Source: Bacteroidota bacterium (GTDB lineage Bacteria > Bacteroidota > Bacteroidia > JAHEXY01). From it: 64,000 bases of DNA. The DNA lies in assembly GCA_023251875.1 (NCBI GenBank), contig JAHEXY010000001.1, positions 767,881-831,880 of the forward strand, given 5' to 3'. Numbering within the stretch: position 1 is the stretch's first letter; every line of letters starts with the position of its first letter. The notes under the pieces are model-generated. The model made no database searches. It had not been told where the DNA came from and saw only the letters and a program-made list of their open reading frames with translations. Shown in pieces: positions 50,501-58,900 of the stretch. The position numbers and the translations under genes were made by a program.

Positions 50501-53500
50501 TTGCAACCGATACCGCTAATAGTGCAGCCGCATATAAAAATGCATCCTTTTATAAAAAACAGTCGCAGTTTTATAATAGAGAAATTGCCGATTTGCAAAA
50601 TGAATTAGATAAATCAAATGACCCTGAATTTAAAAAAGATGCAGACCATAAAATTAGAATGTACCATTCTTTGGCTGCAAACAAGTTTATAGATTATGAG
50701 AGATATTCTTCTGCAGCTGATTCTTTAAAGAGAATGGAAGAAGAACTCAAAAAACAAACACCTCAGAACGAACAATTGGCTGAAAATAATTCAAGCACTT
50801 CTTCAGATTCTTCTTCCACTGCTAGTATAGAAAGTTCTAAAAAAGCTGATGAGAATATTCCAACAATAAAATTACCACCAATAAGTAGAAGAGATTTTAC
50901 TATGGAAGATGTGGCAACTGAAGTAGAGAAAGCAAAAAACTTTGATCGTGAAGCAAAAAGTATCCAACAAGAAGCCGACATGATTGGTCAAAATATTGAG
51001 AATATAACAGATTCAGTATTGGTTCGTCACGGTCAACATGATATTGATTCATTAGAAAAAATTGCCGACTATCAAAGACAAAGAGCAGATACATGCCAAG
51101 CTCGAGTATATATGATGAAGCAGTTGGTAGCAGCAGAAATAAAAGCTAAAAACGATTCTATACAAAAAACAATTGAAGTTAAAACTGAAAAAAAGTTAAG
51201 CAAGAAAGAGAAAAAAGCCAAAGAGTCGTTTGATCTTGCCCAACAACAAAAGGCCATAGCTCAGGCAAGAGCTGATAGTATTGCTGCTATTATACCGCTT
51301 AAAACCGATACTACCAATTATTCAAACGAAGCTGAACGCCTAGAGAAACAGGCTGATTATTATGCAGAGGTAGCTAATAATTCACGTGCTGATGCCGAAA
51401 AATTACGGGCGCAAGCAAATGAATTACGACAAGCAGCTTTGGCAACAGATGACTCTAAAGTAAAAGAAACTACCTTAAAAAAGGTAATGGAGTTAGAAGA
51501 TAAAGCCAATGCTAAAAACCAACAAATGCAAGATTTGCTAAATACTTCAAGTGATTATAAGAGGCAAGCTAAAGAAGAATACAGGCGTTCGGGCGATACT
51601 TTAAATTTAGCTCAGCAAATACAAGGCAATAAAAAGTTTGAAGCTATTTTAGGGATGTATGAAAATGCTTATAAAAAAGATAAAGACACAGAAAATACAA
51701 CCAGACAACAAGAGTATTTAGAAACAATGGCTGCTGCCACAAAAGATGCAGAAGTAAAAGAAAAATTGCAAGACAAAGCCTCTGATTTTAAAACAAAGGC
51801 AAATGCCTTGTACGAACAAACTGCAAAAGCATACTACGATGCCAATAAAGAATTGTATACTATTAATAAAACCAATCTAAAAAAAATAGCACAGAAATCA
51901 TTTAATAATAGTGAAATTATGATGGCTAATTTATTAGAAGATGAAATTAATTTTTACAATAAAAAAGTAGATTCACTTAATGCAATTGCAGCTAATACCA
52001 ATGATCCGGAAAAATTAAATCCGCTTATTCAAGAAATGATCAAGGATCAAAAGATTGCTACTGAAAAACAAAAAAAGGCAGGCGAGATTTATTATAAACT
52101 GCGTCAAGATACAAGCTTGCATCAAGTTTATTTTTCTGCAAATGATTTTATTAATGAAGCTGCCAAACATATTGTTGTACCGGCTACCTCTCTTGATTCT
52201 TTATTGGCTGCGAATAATTCCGGTAAGTCGAAAAATAAATCGAAAGATAAAGCTGTAGTTCAAAGTTCAAAGTTGGAGAGTTCAAAGTCTAATACAGAAA
52301 ATAATAATGGAGAAGCGACAAACCTTACTTCAGTTCAAAGTTCAATGTTGGATAGTTTAAAGTCTAAATCAACCACAGAGAAATCTGAAGCAAATAATGA
52401 TGTGGTTCAAAGTTCAAAGTTGGAGAGTTCAAAGAATGAAACATCTTCAAATCAAAAACTAGAAATGTCTGAAACTAAAAATAATTCAAAACTTGAAACT
52501 AAATTATCTCCTGAACAAATTAAATTACTGCAAGACCCCAAAATAAGAGAAGTACTCAATTCAGAAGAATATAAAAATTACAAAGTAATTGCATTGGAAG
52601 CTAATTTATCTAAAGTAGAAGGACAAGCAGAATTGGATAATGCTAAAGAATGGAAAGACAAGAGCAATGAAGCAAATGCAAATGCCAAAACCATTTTGCA
52701 AAATTCAGATAAAATAAAAGACAAAAAAGAAGCCGCTAAAGAAGTTACTAAAGCAGAAGAACAATACAAGTTGGCAAAAATGTATTCTGCTAAATCCGAT
52801 TCTGTAAAAAAAGTGGCGGACAATATTGTTGCATCTTCAGTGGCAAAAACAAATGAAAGTGAATTGTTTTTGCAAGGCCTTGATAAAATTACTTATCAAA
52901 AAATAATGACTATCAAAAATGACACTGCTTTGGATAATTTGGTTTCAAAAGTAATGCTGCAAGGTAATGATATTACTACACTTTTAGCTCTGGCAGATAA
53001 TTCAGTTCAAGGTTCAAAGGAAGTTCAAAGTTCAAAAGACGTTCAAGGTTCAAAGTTGGAGAGTTCAAAATCTAATACTGCAAACAATAAATCAGAAACT
53101 AATAATACAGTTCAAGGTTCGAAGGAAGTTCAAAGTTCAAAAGACGTTCAAGGTTCAAAGTTGGATGGTTCAAAATCTAATACTGCAAACAATAAATCAG
53201 AAACTAATAATACAGTTCAGGGTTCAAAGGTAGAAAGTTCAAAGTCTAGTAACTCAAATAATAAATCAGAAGCAAATGCAGGGCAAACCCAACAACCAAC
53301 AACCAATAACCAACAACAACCCAAAAATGTTGTTACCAATATCAGCAAATTGAAAACACCCGATTATACTTTTTTTACTTTAAATCAATCTGCTTATAAT
53401 GCTTCAAGTCCAATTCCGGTTGATGTAAAAGCTCCTCAAGGTATTTATTTTATGGTACAAGTTGGAGCATTTAAAAACCCAATTCCGCAAGATTTATTTA

Positions 53501-54531
53501 AAGGTATAACTCCTGTAACCGGAGAAACCACTCCTCAAGGTGTGATTCGTTATTCTGCCGGTATGTTTAAAACATTTGAATCGTGTAATTATGCTAAAAA
53601 TTTAATTCGAGGTATGGGTTATGGAGATGCATTTGTAGTTGCATACATTGATGGAAAAAGAGTTTCATTACAAGATGCTTTAGCAAAATTAGGAAAACTT
53701 GAAGGTCAAGATCAATTAAGTTATAAGCAAGCGGAACAATTAGAATTAAACCAATTAAAAGATTTGCATTTGCCTGTTACAAGCCCATCTGAACAAGATA
53801 TTAAAAATACTATGGCCAATGCCAGCGATATTTCAAAAGTACCGGGCTTAATCTATACAGTACAAATTGGTGTGTATTCAAATCCGGTAACACCTGATAA
53901 GCTATATAATATTTCGCCTATTAGTTATATCAAAACTTCTAGCGGTTATATACGGTATTCAACCGGACAGTATAAAAAATTTGCTGATGCAGATGTGAGA
54001 AAAAATGGGGTTGTAAAAACAGGCATTTCTGATGCTTTTGTTACCGCCTATTTTAACGGAGATAGAATTCCAATTGCTGATGCAGCGCAAATTGAAAGTG
54101 GAACTAAAGGTGGAGTTCAAAGTTCAACGGTTCAAAGTTCAAGTGCAGTTCAAGGTTCAAAGTTAGAAAGTTCAAAGTCTGGTGCTGATAATAGTTCTCA
54201 AACAACAAATACTAAAGAAAAATCTACTAACAACCAACAACCAACAACCAACAACGCAATTGTATTTAAAGTTCAAATGGGAGCCTTTAAAGGTGATGTA
54301 GCTGTTAAAATGGTAAATCTATTTTTGCAATTTAATTCTTATGGAATAGAACAAACTAAAAACGATAATGGTTATACCATTTACACTACAGGTTCATTTA
54401 ACAATATTAACGATGCAAATGTTCTTAAAAATAAAGTGGTAAATGCCGGTATTTCTGATGCATTTGTAATAGCCTTTAATAATGGCAAAAGAATTACAGT
54501 GACGGAGGCTGTGAGTTTGGTGAAGAAATAA
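47563..54531 (+). CDS. Giant modular PD40/TPR/coiled-coil protein with three C-terminal SPOR-like repeats
   Basis: 2322 aa; N-terminal signal and TPR, PD40-type blades (SSIIFFPKENPVIFYSSYGEDKSKGKDIFKV, SYVTPDGLTLFFCSKGHNSIGGYDVF), long K/E/Q-rich coiled coil, three repeats starting YFMVQVGAF, IYTVQIGVY, VFKVQMGAF. Confidence 0.88.
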   Translation: MNIRFVFFGLVLYLLSFTAGYSYAQNAQTNFTSEKEIAKQAEVFFTQENYVGAKPLFSQLLSLHPNDVNYTFKFGVCEIYASKDKSLSIQWLEKATQAPNAELNYFYYLGLAYHLNYRFNDAIDTYTSFLKKADKKTLALYPAQRQIDMCNHAKQLLVEVQDLVVVESKEVKRDEFYKNYIVRQDAGKLIIKPDEFKSSLDMKEGESSIIFFPKENPVIFYSSYGEDKSKGKDIFKVSKLPNGAWSKPENLGTVVNTPEDEDFSYVTPDGLTLFFCSKGHNSIGGYDVFRTTREENSNNWTEPINMGFAINSPDDDILYVADPEKGVAYFATTRQSVQSMIVVHKLNIDEKPLENVIIKGKFAVDADPNLMDAKITIFTLQNDEVVGEFSTKKENGDYLLIVPAGQKYKMVVNADGMEPLTQMIEVPVQKKAEAMGQKINISKIDGKDSMVVVNDFFGLVKNSDRLLDSRVLKEQAQLMALMPDEEIKDTAAMVSNEQEATDSIEEAVTNAEKTPVSKNVSDNELVNIAYDDAKKSQKEAEEYKENADIAYYLAQKRSETVAKQTDVIDGLEEKIKKASGNASQKDMDDLKKMKQQATQCGMEAKVAFNIAKKMETEANVTQKEAELTLSFAKELETASKSSSDEKAIKLLEDQKKKLEDLDKQRNANNYSTETMRGISNNKLSSAKEAKEKARKLQEETVNINSQVQKLKQDIESTQDAKQKDKLQKQLETLEKTEQESELKAQTAFKLAKDLENEAGNLNQEAELISDVLSEINIGYGKNNVSSQKIDKTVLNEQIQEIQNKTIAYVKEEDNAVLANNSGYQNTNEQNTKSEEAKLTSISQNDSALAFEIDTVGLNSPDSILVKSFQEYYKAEQLGKWISLIQGDITAFKDSLKTPDNKNRQDKIQTSIKSLEQLVQEKQVEKQEIAQEAATIKFSALSPSATTTKLSKKEEKERDTKYEERKQQYFKTKGFALDKPLATDTANSAAAYKNASFYKKQSQFYNREIADLQNELDKSNDPEFKKDADHKIRMYHSLAANKFIDYERYSSAADSLKRMEEELKKQTPQNEQLAENNSSTSSDSSSTASIESSKKADENIPTIKLPPISRRDFTMEDVATEVEKAKNFDREAKSIQQEADMIGQNIENITDSVLVRHGQHDIDSLEKIADYQRQRADTCQARVYMMKQLVAAEIKAKNDSIQKTIEVKTEKKLSKKEKKAKESFDLAQQQKAIAQARADSIAAIIPLKTDTTNYSNEAERLEKQADYYAEVANNSRADAEKLRAQANELRQAALATDDSKVKETTLKKVMELEDKANAKNQQMQDLLNTSSDYKRQAKEEYRRSGDTLNLAQQIQGNKKFEAILGMYENAYKKDKDTENTTRQQEYLETMAAATKDAEVKEKLQDKASDFKTKANALYEQTAKAYYDANKELYTINKTNLKKIAQKSFNNSEIMMANLLEDEINFYNKKVDSLNAIAANTNDPEKLNPLIQEMIKDQKIATEKQKKAGEIYYKLRQDTSLHQVYFSANDFINEAAKHIVVPATSLDSLLAANNSGKSKNKSKDKAVVQSSKLESSKSNTENNNGEATNLTSVQSSMLDSLKSKSTTEKSEANNDVVQSSKLESSKNETSSNQKLEMSETKNNSKLETKLSPEQIKLLQDPKIREVLNSEEYKNYKVIALEANLSKVEGQAELDNAKEWKDKSNEANANAKTILQNSDKIKDKKEAAKEVTKAEEQYKLAKMYSAKSDSVKKVADNIVASSVAKTNESELFLQGLDKITYQKIMTIKNDTALDNLVSKVMLQGNDITTLLALADNSVQGSKEVQSSKDVQGSKLESSKSNTANNKSETNNTVQGSKEVQSSKDVQGSKLDGSKSNTANNKSETNNTVQGSKVESSKSSNSNNKSEANAGQTQQPTTNNQQQPKNVVTNISKLKTPDYTFFTLNQSAYNASSPIPVDVKAPQGIYFMVQVGAFKNPIPQDLFKGITPVTGETTPQGVIRYSAGMFKTFESCNYAKNLIRGMGYGDAFVVAYIDGKRVSLQDALAKLGKLEGQDQLSYKQAEQLELNQLKDLHLPVTSPSEQDIKNTMANASDISKVPGLIYTVQIGVYSNPVTPDKLYNISPISYIKTSSGYIRYSTGQYKKFADADVRKNGVVKTGISDAFVTAYFNGDRIPIADAAQIESGTKGGVQSSTVQSSSAVQGSKLESSKSGADNSSQTTNTKEKSTNNQQPTTNNAIVFKVQMGAFKGDVAVKMVNLFLQFNSYGIEQTKNDNGYTIYTTGSFNNINDANVLKNKVVNAGISDAFVIAFNNGKRITVTEAVSLVKK
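52255..52440. repeat. GTTCAAAGTTCAAAGTTGGAGAGTTCAAAG arrays inside giant CDS
   Basis: Repeated GTTCAAAG units encoding VQSSKLESSK. Confidence 0.85.
53005..53250. repeat. 105-bp tandem duplication built from GTTCAAGG/GTTCAAAG units, plus a partial third copy
   Basis: VQGSKEVQSSKDVQGSKL(ES/DG)SKSNTANNKSETNNT twice (35 aa period), then VQGSKVESSKSS. Confidence 0.92.
53283..53330. repeat. CAACCAACAACC-type array inside giant CDS
   Basis: CCCAACAACCAACAACCAATAACCAACAACAACCC (QQPTTNNQQQP). Confidence 0.8.
54115..54260. repeat. Second GTTCAAAG array followed by CCAACAAC array between SPOR-like repeats 2 and 3
   Basis: GTTCAAAGTTCAACGGTTCAAAGTTCAAGTGCAGTTCAAGGTTCAAAG ... CTAACAACCAACAACCAACAACCAACAACGC. 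Confidence 0.85.
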
Positions 54532-54585
54532 ATCTATGTGTTTCTTTTTATGACGCTTCGAATCGTTCAGCCAATTTCGTTTTTT

Positions 54586-54737
54586 AAGCCTGAAAGGCTT
54601 TAATATCAATAGCCTCCGATAAAATCGGAGGTAAGAGTTTGATTGTTGATTTTTGAACCCCTACGGGGTTCAAAGATTTGTTTGCATTTCCCCCTGATTT
54701 CATCAGAGGTTATTCAAATTTAATCCCTTCGGGATTA
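54586..54737. repeat. Cluster of five different short hairpins
   Basis: AAGCCTGAAAGGCTT, CCTCCGATAAAATCGGAGG, GAACCCCTACGGGGTTC, CTGATTTCATCAG, TAATCCCTTCGGGATTA. Confidence 0.9.
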
Positions 54738-54772
54738 GCTGATCAACAAAGCATTACTCCTTAAAAACGACA

Positions 54773-54792
54773 TTCATTGAGCGTAGTCGAAA
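54773..54792. repeat. Short element TTCATTGAGCGTAGTCGAAA
   Basis: GAGCGTAGTCGAA core related to elements at 55190 and 61349/61391. Confidence 0.6.
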
Positions 54793-54844
54793 TATGCACG
54801 TTTGGGATAAGAATAAATTTTCAAATACCATTGTCGAACTTATT

Positions 54845-55855
54845 ATGAGTAAACATAAACTAATTTCACGTATAGTTTTAATTTATTGCTTCTTCTCTTT
54901 TTTAGCATGTAAAAATCCCAATCTAAAAGAAAATGCTTCTATAACTATTTCAGCAGATGAAATTGACCAGCCCCATATTTTTGTTTTAGGCATTGCCCAA
55001 GATGGAGGTTATCCCCAAGCAGGTTGTAAAAAACTATGTTGTGAAAGAGTTTTTAATAATGATACTGCAAAACGCAATGTTGTTTCTCTTGCCATTATTG
55101 ATCCTGAAAGTGGAGAGCGATGGATCATTGAAGCAACACCTGATTTTAGAGAGCAATTGAAAATGTTAGACAAGCATTTTCCTCCAAAACTTGTCCTGAG
55201 TGGAGTCGAAGGGAATAAATATGGTATTTCCGGAATTTTTCTCACGCATGGCCACATGGGGCATTATACAGGCCTTATGCAATTGGGACGAGAAGTAATG
55301 GGCACACAAAATATACCTGTGTACGGCATGCCTCGTATGTGTGATTTTTTAAAAAATAACGGCCCATGGAGTCAATTGGTAAATTTGAAAAATATTGATT
55401 TAAGATTAATGAAGGCAGATAGCACTATTCAACTCAATTCAAGAATTTCGGTCACTCCTTTTCTTGTCCCCCATCGTGATGAGTATACCGAAACGGTTGG
55501 CTATATTATTAAAGGCCCAACAAATTCAGTAGTATTTATTCCGGATATAGATAAGTGGGAAAAATGGGATAGGGATATTGAAGATTACATTCAAAAATGC
55601 AATTATGCTTTTTTAGATGGAACTTTTTACAAAGAAGGTGAAATTCCCGGCCGCAATATGAAAGATATTCCGCATCCATTTGTACAAGAAAGTATGCAGC
55701 GTTTTAAATCACTTCCTGAAAAGGAAAAACAAAAAATTTATTTTATTCATTTTAATCATACCAATCCCTTAATCAATCATGCTGATACTGCTACTGCAGA
55801 ACTTATTAGAAATGGCTTTCATATTGCCAAGCAGGGAATGCTTATTGAACTTTAA
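54845..55855 (+). CDS. MBL-fold (PqqB-like) hydrolase, predicted lipoprotein
   Basis: FLACKN lipobox, GIAQDGGYPQAGCKKLCC, IFLTHGHMGHYTGLMQLG, FIPDIDKW; ATG at 54845 preferred over 54794. Confidence 0.82.
   Translation: MSKHKLISRIVLIYCFFSFLACKNPNLKENASITISADEIDQPHIFVLGIAQDGGYPQAGCKKLCCERVFNNDTAKRNVVSLAIIDPESGERWIIEATPDFREQLKMLDKHFPPKLVLSGVEGNKYGISGIFLTHGHMGHYTGLMQLGREVMGTQNIPVYGMPRMCDFLKNNGPWSQLVNLKNIDLRLMKADSTIQLNSRISVTPFLVPHRDEYTETVGYIIKGPTNSVVFIPDIDKWEKWDRDIEDYIQKCNYAFLDGTFYKEGEIPGRNMKDIPHPFVQESMQRFKSLPEKEKQKIYFIHFNHTNPLINHADTATAELIRNGFHIAKQGMLIEL
55190..55213 (+). repeat. 24-nt in-frame repeat insertion CTTGTCCTGAGTGGAGTCGAAGGG
   Basis: Encodes LVLSGVEG exactly in frame; similar CTGAGCTTGTCGAAG/GAGCGTAGTCGAA elements are intergenic nearby. 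Confidence 0.8.
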
Positions 55856-55985
55856 TTCTATCTTTTAATAAATAATACAATCATTAAAGTAGAACAAAAT
55901 CAAAGATTTTTAAAAAAGATTTTGAATAAAACTGAAACCCTACTGATTTATTTCCGTAAAGATTATAAGATTATAATACTCTATC

Positions 55986-58900
55986 ATGAAGCTCATTTAT
56001 GCCTTTGTATTTTCATTTATTTATTTCAACCCAAGCTTTGCTCAAGCTCCTGACTGGTCATGGGTAAAGCAAATTGAAGGCGATGGTGATGTACATATAA
56101 CCGATATGGGTATTGACCAATACGGCTGGATTTACAGTACAGGCTATCTGGATATATACAGCCCAATTACCATTGGAAATACCACTTTAGCGGGCACTAA
56201 TGGCTATCTCAATCCATTTTTGGTTAAATACAATGAAAAAGGTGATGTCGCCTGGGCCATTGAACCTCTAGAAGCTCCTTCTACAGACGGTACCGGTGGG
56301 GGTACCATAACTACAGGTAGTGATGTTGCTATTGATAAACAGGGAAATGTATATTTAAGTGGGATTAGTGCTGCCAATTACATTGTTTTTGGTGCAGATA
56401 CGATATACTATACTGGATATTTAGAAAGTTATTTAGCAAAATACGATGCAGGAGGAAATGCAATATGGAGTGTAGGAATTCATGGCAATAGTGGAGGGGG
56501 ATATTATAATTGGATTCAAACTATCCATGATGTGGCTGTTGATCATGATGGATATGTTTATTGCCTGGGAAATTTTACGAGTGATAGTATGCGTATAGAT
56601 TATATCAACAATGGCATTACCAAAGATACTTTGATAACAGGCTCTAAAAATGTTTGGAAAATGTTTTTAGTAAAATATACGCCAGAAGGAGATTTGGTAT
56701 GGATAAAAATGTATGGAGCCAGTGGAGAACACGGATATCCCCAATCTCTTATTGTTGCTTCAGATAACACCCTGCTTGTATGCGGAAGATTTGGATGTAA
56801 ATTTACTGTTGGCTTTTATTCTTTTACCGCTAGTGATTGTAGTGATGGATTTGTATTGAGGGTAGATACAAGCGGAAATGTAACTTGGGCATTGCAAGTA
56901 GGAAGTACAGCAGGAGATCAAGTGAATGCCCTTGTGGAAATTAATAATACTATTTACTTGGTGGGTTATTTTGGTAATACAGGCTCTGATCTTACCCTTG
57001 GTTCATTTACCTTGGTAAATAAGGGAATGGAAGATGTTTTTATCATTAAAATAAACAGCAACGGTAATGTTGCCTGGGCAAAATCCTATGGCAGTACCCT
57101 AGATGATTATGCCACAGCTATTTCTTTGACTGAAAATGAAAATATTTATGTTACCGGAGTCTATAAAACTGATATGATTGTAGGAAATGATACTTTATAT
57201 AATACCGGTAATCAACAAAAAGATGATGTTTTTTTACTGAAATTAGATTCTGCCGGAAATGAAAAATGGACTTATAATACAGTCGGCAACCAATATGACT
57301 ATAGGCCCTTTGTAAAATCAAGAGAAAACAATCTTTATTTTGCAGGACAATCTAGTAGTTCTCCATTTGCATTGGGTAATGATACACTAATAAATGGAAC
57401 CTTTCTTGCATATTTCACATTTCTTGCCTCTTTTGTTGATTTTAGTGATACAGTAAGCATAATAGATACCTCAAAAGTTTATAGGCCCGATAATGGAGGT
57501 TTGTATGGAGGCTCTAGTGCAGAATTAACGTATACTAAAAATAATCGTTTATTTTCCGGCATTCAAACACCTGCATCTATGTTTATTTCTGATGATGGGG
57601 CCCAAAGCTGGTATCAGGCATTTGATCATGATTCTCTTGAATACATTTATAATGGTACGGAAAGAGGTTGGAGTGGTAAAGCAACTCGTATTTTAAGCAA
57701 CCAAACTAATTGGGTGGCGGTGCAAACCAATCATCCTAAAAATAAATATTCATCTGTGGTTATTAGTTTTGCAAATGGTGATACCAATACCTATAAAACT
57801 GCTATTGATCCCACTATGCTAAATAATTTTGGTTACGGTTCTTATACTGTTTCTGCAATTGCCTTATCTGATTATAATTTGTATGCTGCATTGGGGCCTT
57901 GTATCGTAAACGTGGGAAGTGGTCCAATCAATTCTTCAACAGATATTAAAAATATTGTTTCTACCATAAGCGGTTTAGTTTCAACCTCAACAATTAATAG
58001 CATTGCTGTGGCAAACAATTCAAACGCATATCCCTATTATATTGCCATTGATGAAATCGGAAACGAAAATGGGTACAATAGAAACCTTTATAAATATAAT
58101 GGAACAGCTTTTTCAAAATTAAATTTACCATCAAACCTAAATGGAATTCGTGCTGTTTTTACACATCCTACACAAATTACAGGAGACACTGTTTTTATTA
58201 CAGCGAAAGACAAAACTACTAATGCATTTAAAATTTACAGATCATTTGATAGTGGCACAAACTGGACAGACATTTCGTATGCATCAGCAACAGATTTTTT
58301 AAGTGATGTAGATTATAGTGCTGGTTGGAATTTAAGTGCTAGCAATAATGTTATTCTAATTATTCCCGGCAATGCCATTTCAAAAGATTTAGGAGCAACT
58401 TGGGAAATACTAAGCGATACTGCTCAAATAGCTAATGTTATCAATCCTAATGATGTTAATACAATTGTGGGCTCTGATAAAACTATTGAAATAAGCACGA
58501 GTGGCTCAACGGGTACATTTAGCAAAGCCCCTAATTATGGCTTAGAAGCTTTACAGGTTAATAAAATTGCCAAAACGGAAAGTGAAAATATTTTTTATCT
58601 CGCAACAAAAACAGGTTTGGGTTACACAAAATCTTATTTAGATACAAGCTTATCCGCATCACAAAAATGGTCAGCCCCTTATGGTGAATTTCCTTTACTA
58701 GCTGATACCATAAATTTTGGCTCAGTGGCTATCGATCCCACTGATTCATTGCATGTAATTGCCGGATCGCCTTATGGTTTTTATGTAACAACTACAGGGC
58801 CGAATGGATTTTCAAAAATTACGCCAACAAATTTCACAAGTAATAATCCGCAGGTAAACGATATTGTATTTATTAATCATTTAACTGCCATTGCAGTTAC

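Noticed and set aside
53005-53250. Short repeated GTTCAAAG units as CRISPR-like array
   Set aside because: Period and spacing are irregular, coding frame is intact and there are no unique equal-length spacers.
54794-54844. Upstream start of the MBL-fold ORF
   Set aside because: The extra 17 aa precede a clean lipoprotein signal starting at ATG 54845 and overlap a spacer rich in repeats.
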